DNA of 6,591 nucleotides from Xanthobacteraceae bacterium (GTDB taxonomy: Bacteria; Pseudomonadota; Alphaproteobacteria; Rhizobiales; Xanthobacteraceae): assembly GCA_030044035.1 (NCBI GenBank), contig JASHWN010000212.1, forward strand, positions 1 to 6,591. The letters are read 5' to 3'. The notes below the pieces were generated by a model that saw nothing but the letters and a program-made list of their open reading frames with translations, did not search any database and was not told where the DNA came from. Both the position numbers and the translations under genes were made by a program. This document shows positions 5,435 to 6,591 of the stretch, in pieces. Within the stretch, counting starts at the first letter, position 1. Every line of letters begins with the position of its first letter.

Positions 5435-6586
5435 TCAACGGGCCCACAATTCCTTCGACGCAATCCGCGCGCCGTCCGACAGCGCCTTGAATTTGGCCCA
5501 GACGATCGAGGGATGGACCTCCTTCGATCCGGCAAAGGTGGCGAAGCCGCAATCGGAGCCGGCAATCACGTTGTCGCGGCCGACCACGCCGGCAAAGCGT
5601 ACGATGCGCTCGGCCACCAGTTCGGGATGCTCGACCAAAACCGTCGAATGCGAGATCACGCCCGGGATCAAAATCGTGCCGTCCGGCAGTTTCACGTTCT
5701 TCCACACCTTCCATTCGTGCTCGTGGCGCGGATTCGCCGCCTCGAACGAATATGCGCCGGCGCGGATTTTCAGAATAATGTCGACGATATCCTTGAGCTC
5801 CATGTCGTGGATGCGCGGCCCCATATTGATGCCGTAGCAGGTGTGGAAGCGGATTTTCTCCGGCGCGATGTTGCGCAGCGCATGATTGAGGGCGTTGACG
5901 CGGACTTCCGCCCACTTGCGGCAATCGGCGATGCTCGCCTCGGGATGGATGATGTAATAGGTGACAAGCCGCGGATCGTCGATCTGCAACAAAAAGCCGG
6001 CCTTGACGATCGCCTCGTACTCCTCGCGCATCGCCTCGGCGATGGCGAAGACGTACTCGTCCTGGCTGTCGTAATAGGCGTTGCGCTGCCAGTCCTCGAT
6101 GTTCGACGGCGAAATTGCCGGCATGAAGACTTCTTCGACCGCGACTCCTTCGAGTGCCGCTTTCAGATTGTCGATGTCGCGCTGCAGCCGGGCGTGACCC
6201 TTGTAGGTGATCGGCCCGGTACAGATCATGTGGGTGTGACGCGAGGCGGCGTGGGTGTCGGCGTAAAACTCGGGGAACGAACGGCCTTCGCGCGAGGTGG
6301 CCCATTGGTTGCGCGGCCCGGCTTTGCTGTCGACCTCGTAGCCACCCAGTCGCTCGTTGATGTAGCTGACGAAGCTCGGCTTGCCGTATTCGCCGTCGTC
6401 GATCACGTCGATGCCGAGCTCGGTCTGGCGGCGCACGATTTCGGCCACCGCGGCGCGCAGGCGCGTCGCCGCCGCCGGTTCATCGAACGCTTGCGGTCCG
6501 TCGCGCTCGACCAGCGTCAGCAAATCGGGCGGCCGCGGCAGGCTGCCGGCATGGGTGGTCAGAATACGATCGGTGCTGCGTTTCAT
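5435..6586 (-). CDS. Cobalamin-independent methionine synthase-like protein (MetE C-terminal domain family)
   Basis: This 383-aa protein corresponds to the zinc-containing catalytic barrel of MetE, without the N-terminal half found in full MetE (about 750 aa). The start MKRSTDRILTTHAGSLPRP is typical of the stand-alone family. QTELGIDVIDDGEYGK (54-69), ICTGPITYKG (121-130) and QIDDPRL (201-207) follow in MetE order. The four expected zinc ligands are visible: His248 and Cys250 in RFHTCYG, Glu282 in YSFEAANPRHEHEW, and Cys346 in GSDCGF. It is therefore probably an active cytoplasmic methyltransferase acting on a thiol. Stand-alone members do not all use methyltetrahydrofolate and homocysteine, and some take part in catabolic or other C1/thiol transfers, so the substrates are unknown. 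The ATG at 6586 is only five bases from the window edge, so its ribosome site and promoter cannot be judged. It is convergent to the kinase operon, with no functional link visible. Confidence 0.9.
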   Translation of the reverse strand: MKRSTDRILTTHAGSLPRPPDLLTLVERDGPQAFDEPAAATRLRAAVAEIVRRQTELGIDVIDDGEYGKPSFVSYINERLGGYEVDSKAGPRNQWATSREGRSFPEFYADTHAASRHTHMICTGPITYKGHARLQRDIDNLKAALEGVAVEEVFMPAISPSNIEDWQRNAYYDSQDEYVFAIAEAMREEYEAIVKAGFLLQIDDPRLVTYYIIHPEASIADCRKWAEVRVNALNHALRNIAPEKIRFHTCYGINMGPRIHDMELKDIVDIILKIRAGAYSFEAANPRHEHEWKVWKNVKLPDGTILIPGVISHSTVLVEHPELVAERIVRFAGVVGRDNVIAGSDCGFATFAGSKEVHPSIVWAKFKALSDGARIASKELWAR

Positions 6587-6591
6587 GGTTT

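Noticed and set aside
5262..6305. Minus-strand 347-codon frame overlapping the MetE-like gene and running through the intergenic repeat
   Set aside because: It is an out-of-frame shadow of the MetE-like gene, Arg-rich with no domain, and includes a translation of the repeat.
1..6591. CRISPR array, tRNA/rRNA genes, transposase or integrase genes
   Set aside because: No regularly spaced repeats, no cloverleaf or T-loop consensus, and no DDE or tyrosine/serine recombinase motifs were seen.

Overview
The window looks chromosomal and comes from a GC-rich alphaproteobacterium, most likely the Hyphomicrobiales (Bradyrhizobium/Rhodopseudomonas-like). Three things suggest this: the codon bias of the flanking genes, a PhoPQ-like two-component operon headed by a PepSY protein, and a hairpin-forming 'GTCATTGCGAG...' intergenic repeat of the type scattered through those genomes. 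The genus is an inference from style, not from a database search.

Region 1 (about 1-2810, all minus strand) is a disrupted serine-protease locus. At the left edge is the 5' part of a secreted trypsin-like (S1) protease, running off the window. At 2550-2808 is a second, paralogous N-terminal piece that is broken: its reading frame is shifted near the start, and it stops at TAG right after the catalytic-His motif TAAHCV. Between them lies about 2 kb of clearly AT-richer DNA with two minus-strand genes. The first is a two-transmembrane protein of unrecognised function (352 aa). The second, 46 bp downstream, is a peptidase E (S51 aspartyl dipeptidase, 250 aa) with an intact Ser120-His157-Glu192 triad. 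This looks like a small acquired cassette. The pairing of an unknown 2TM protein with an S51 peptidase is the most original content of the window, although no function can be assigned from sequence alone.

Region 2 (2809-5343, plus strand) is a compact operon: a small exported PepSY protein, an OmpR/PhoB-type response regulator (TTG start, 17 nt after PepSY) and a PhoQ-like sensor histidine kinase (overlapping the regulator by 11 nt). A TTCAG-N6-TTCAG direct repeat upstream of the PepSY gene has the 11-bp period that OmpR-family regulators prefer, so it is a candidate autoregulatory operator. It lies in the gap shared with the broken protease, so the protease may once have been part of the same regulon.

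Region 3 (5344-6591) holds the intergenic palindromic repeat and, convergent to the kinase, a complete cobalamin-independent methionine synthase-like (MetE C-terminal domain) protein on the minus strand with all expected zinc ligands. No RNA genes, CRISPR arrays, transposase genes or clear integrase/attachment sites were seen.
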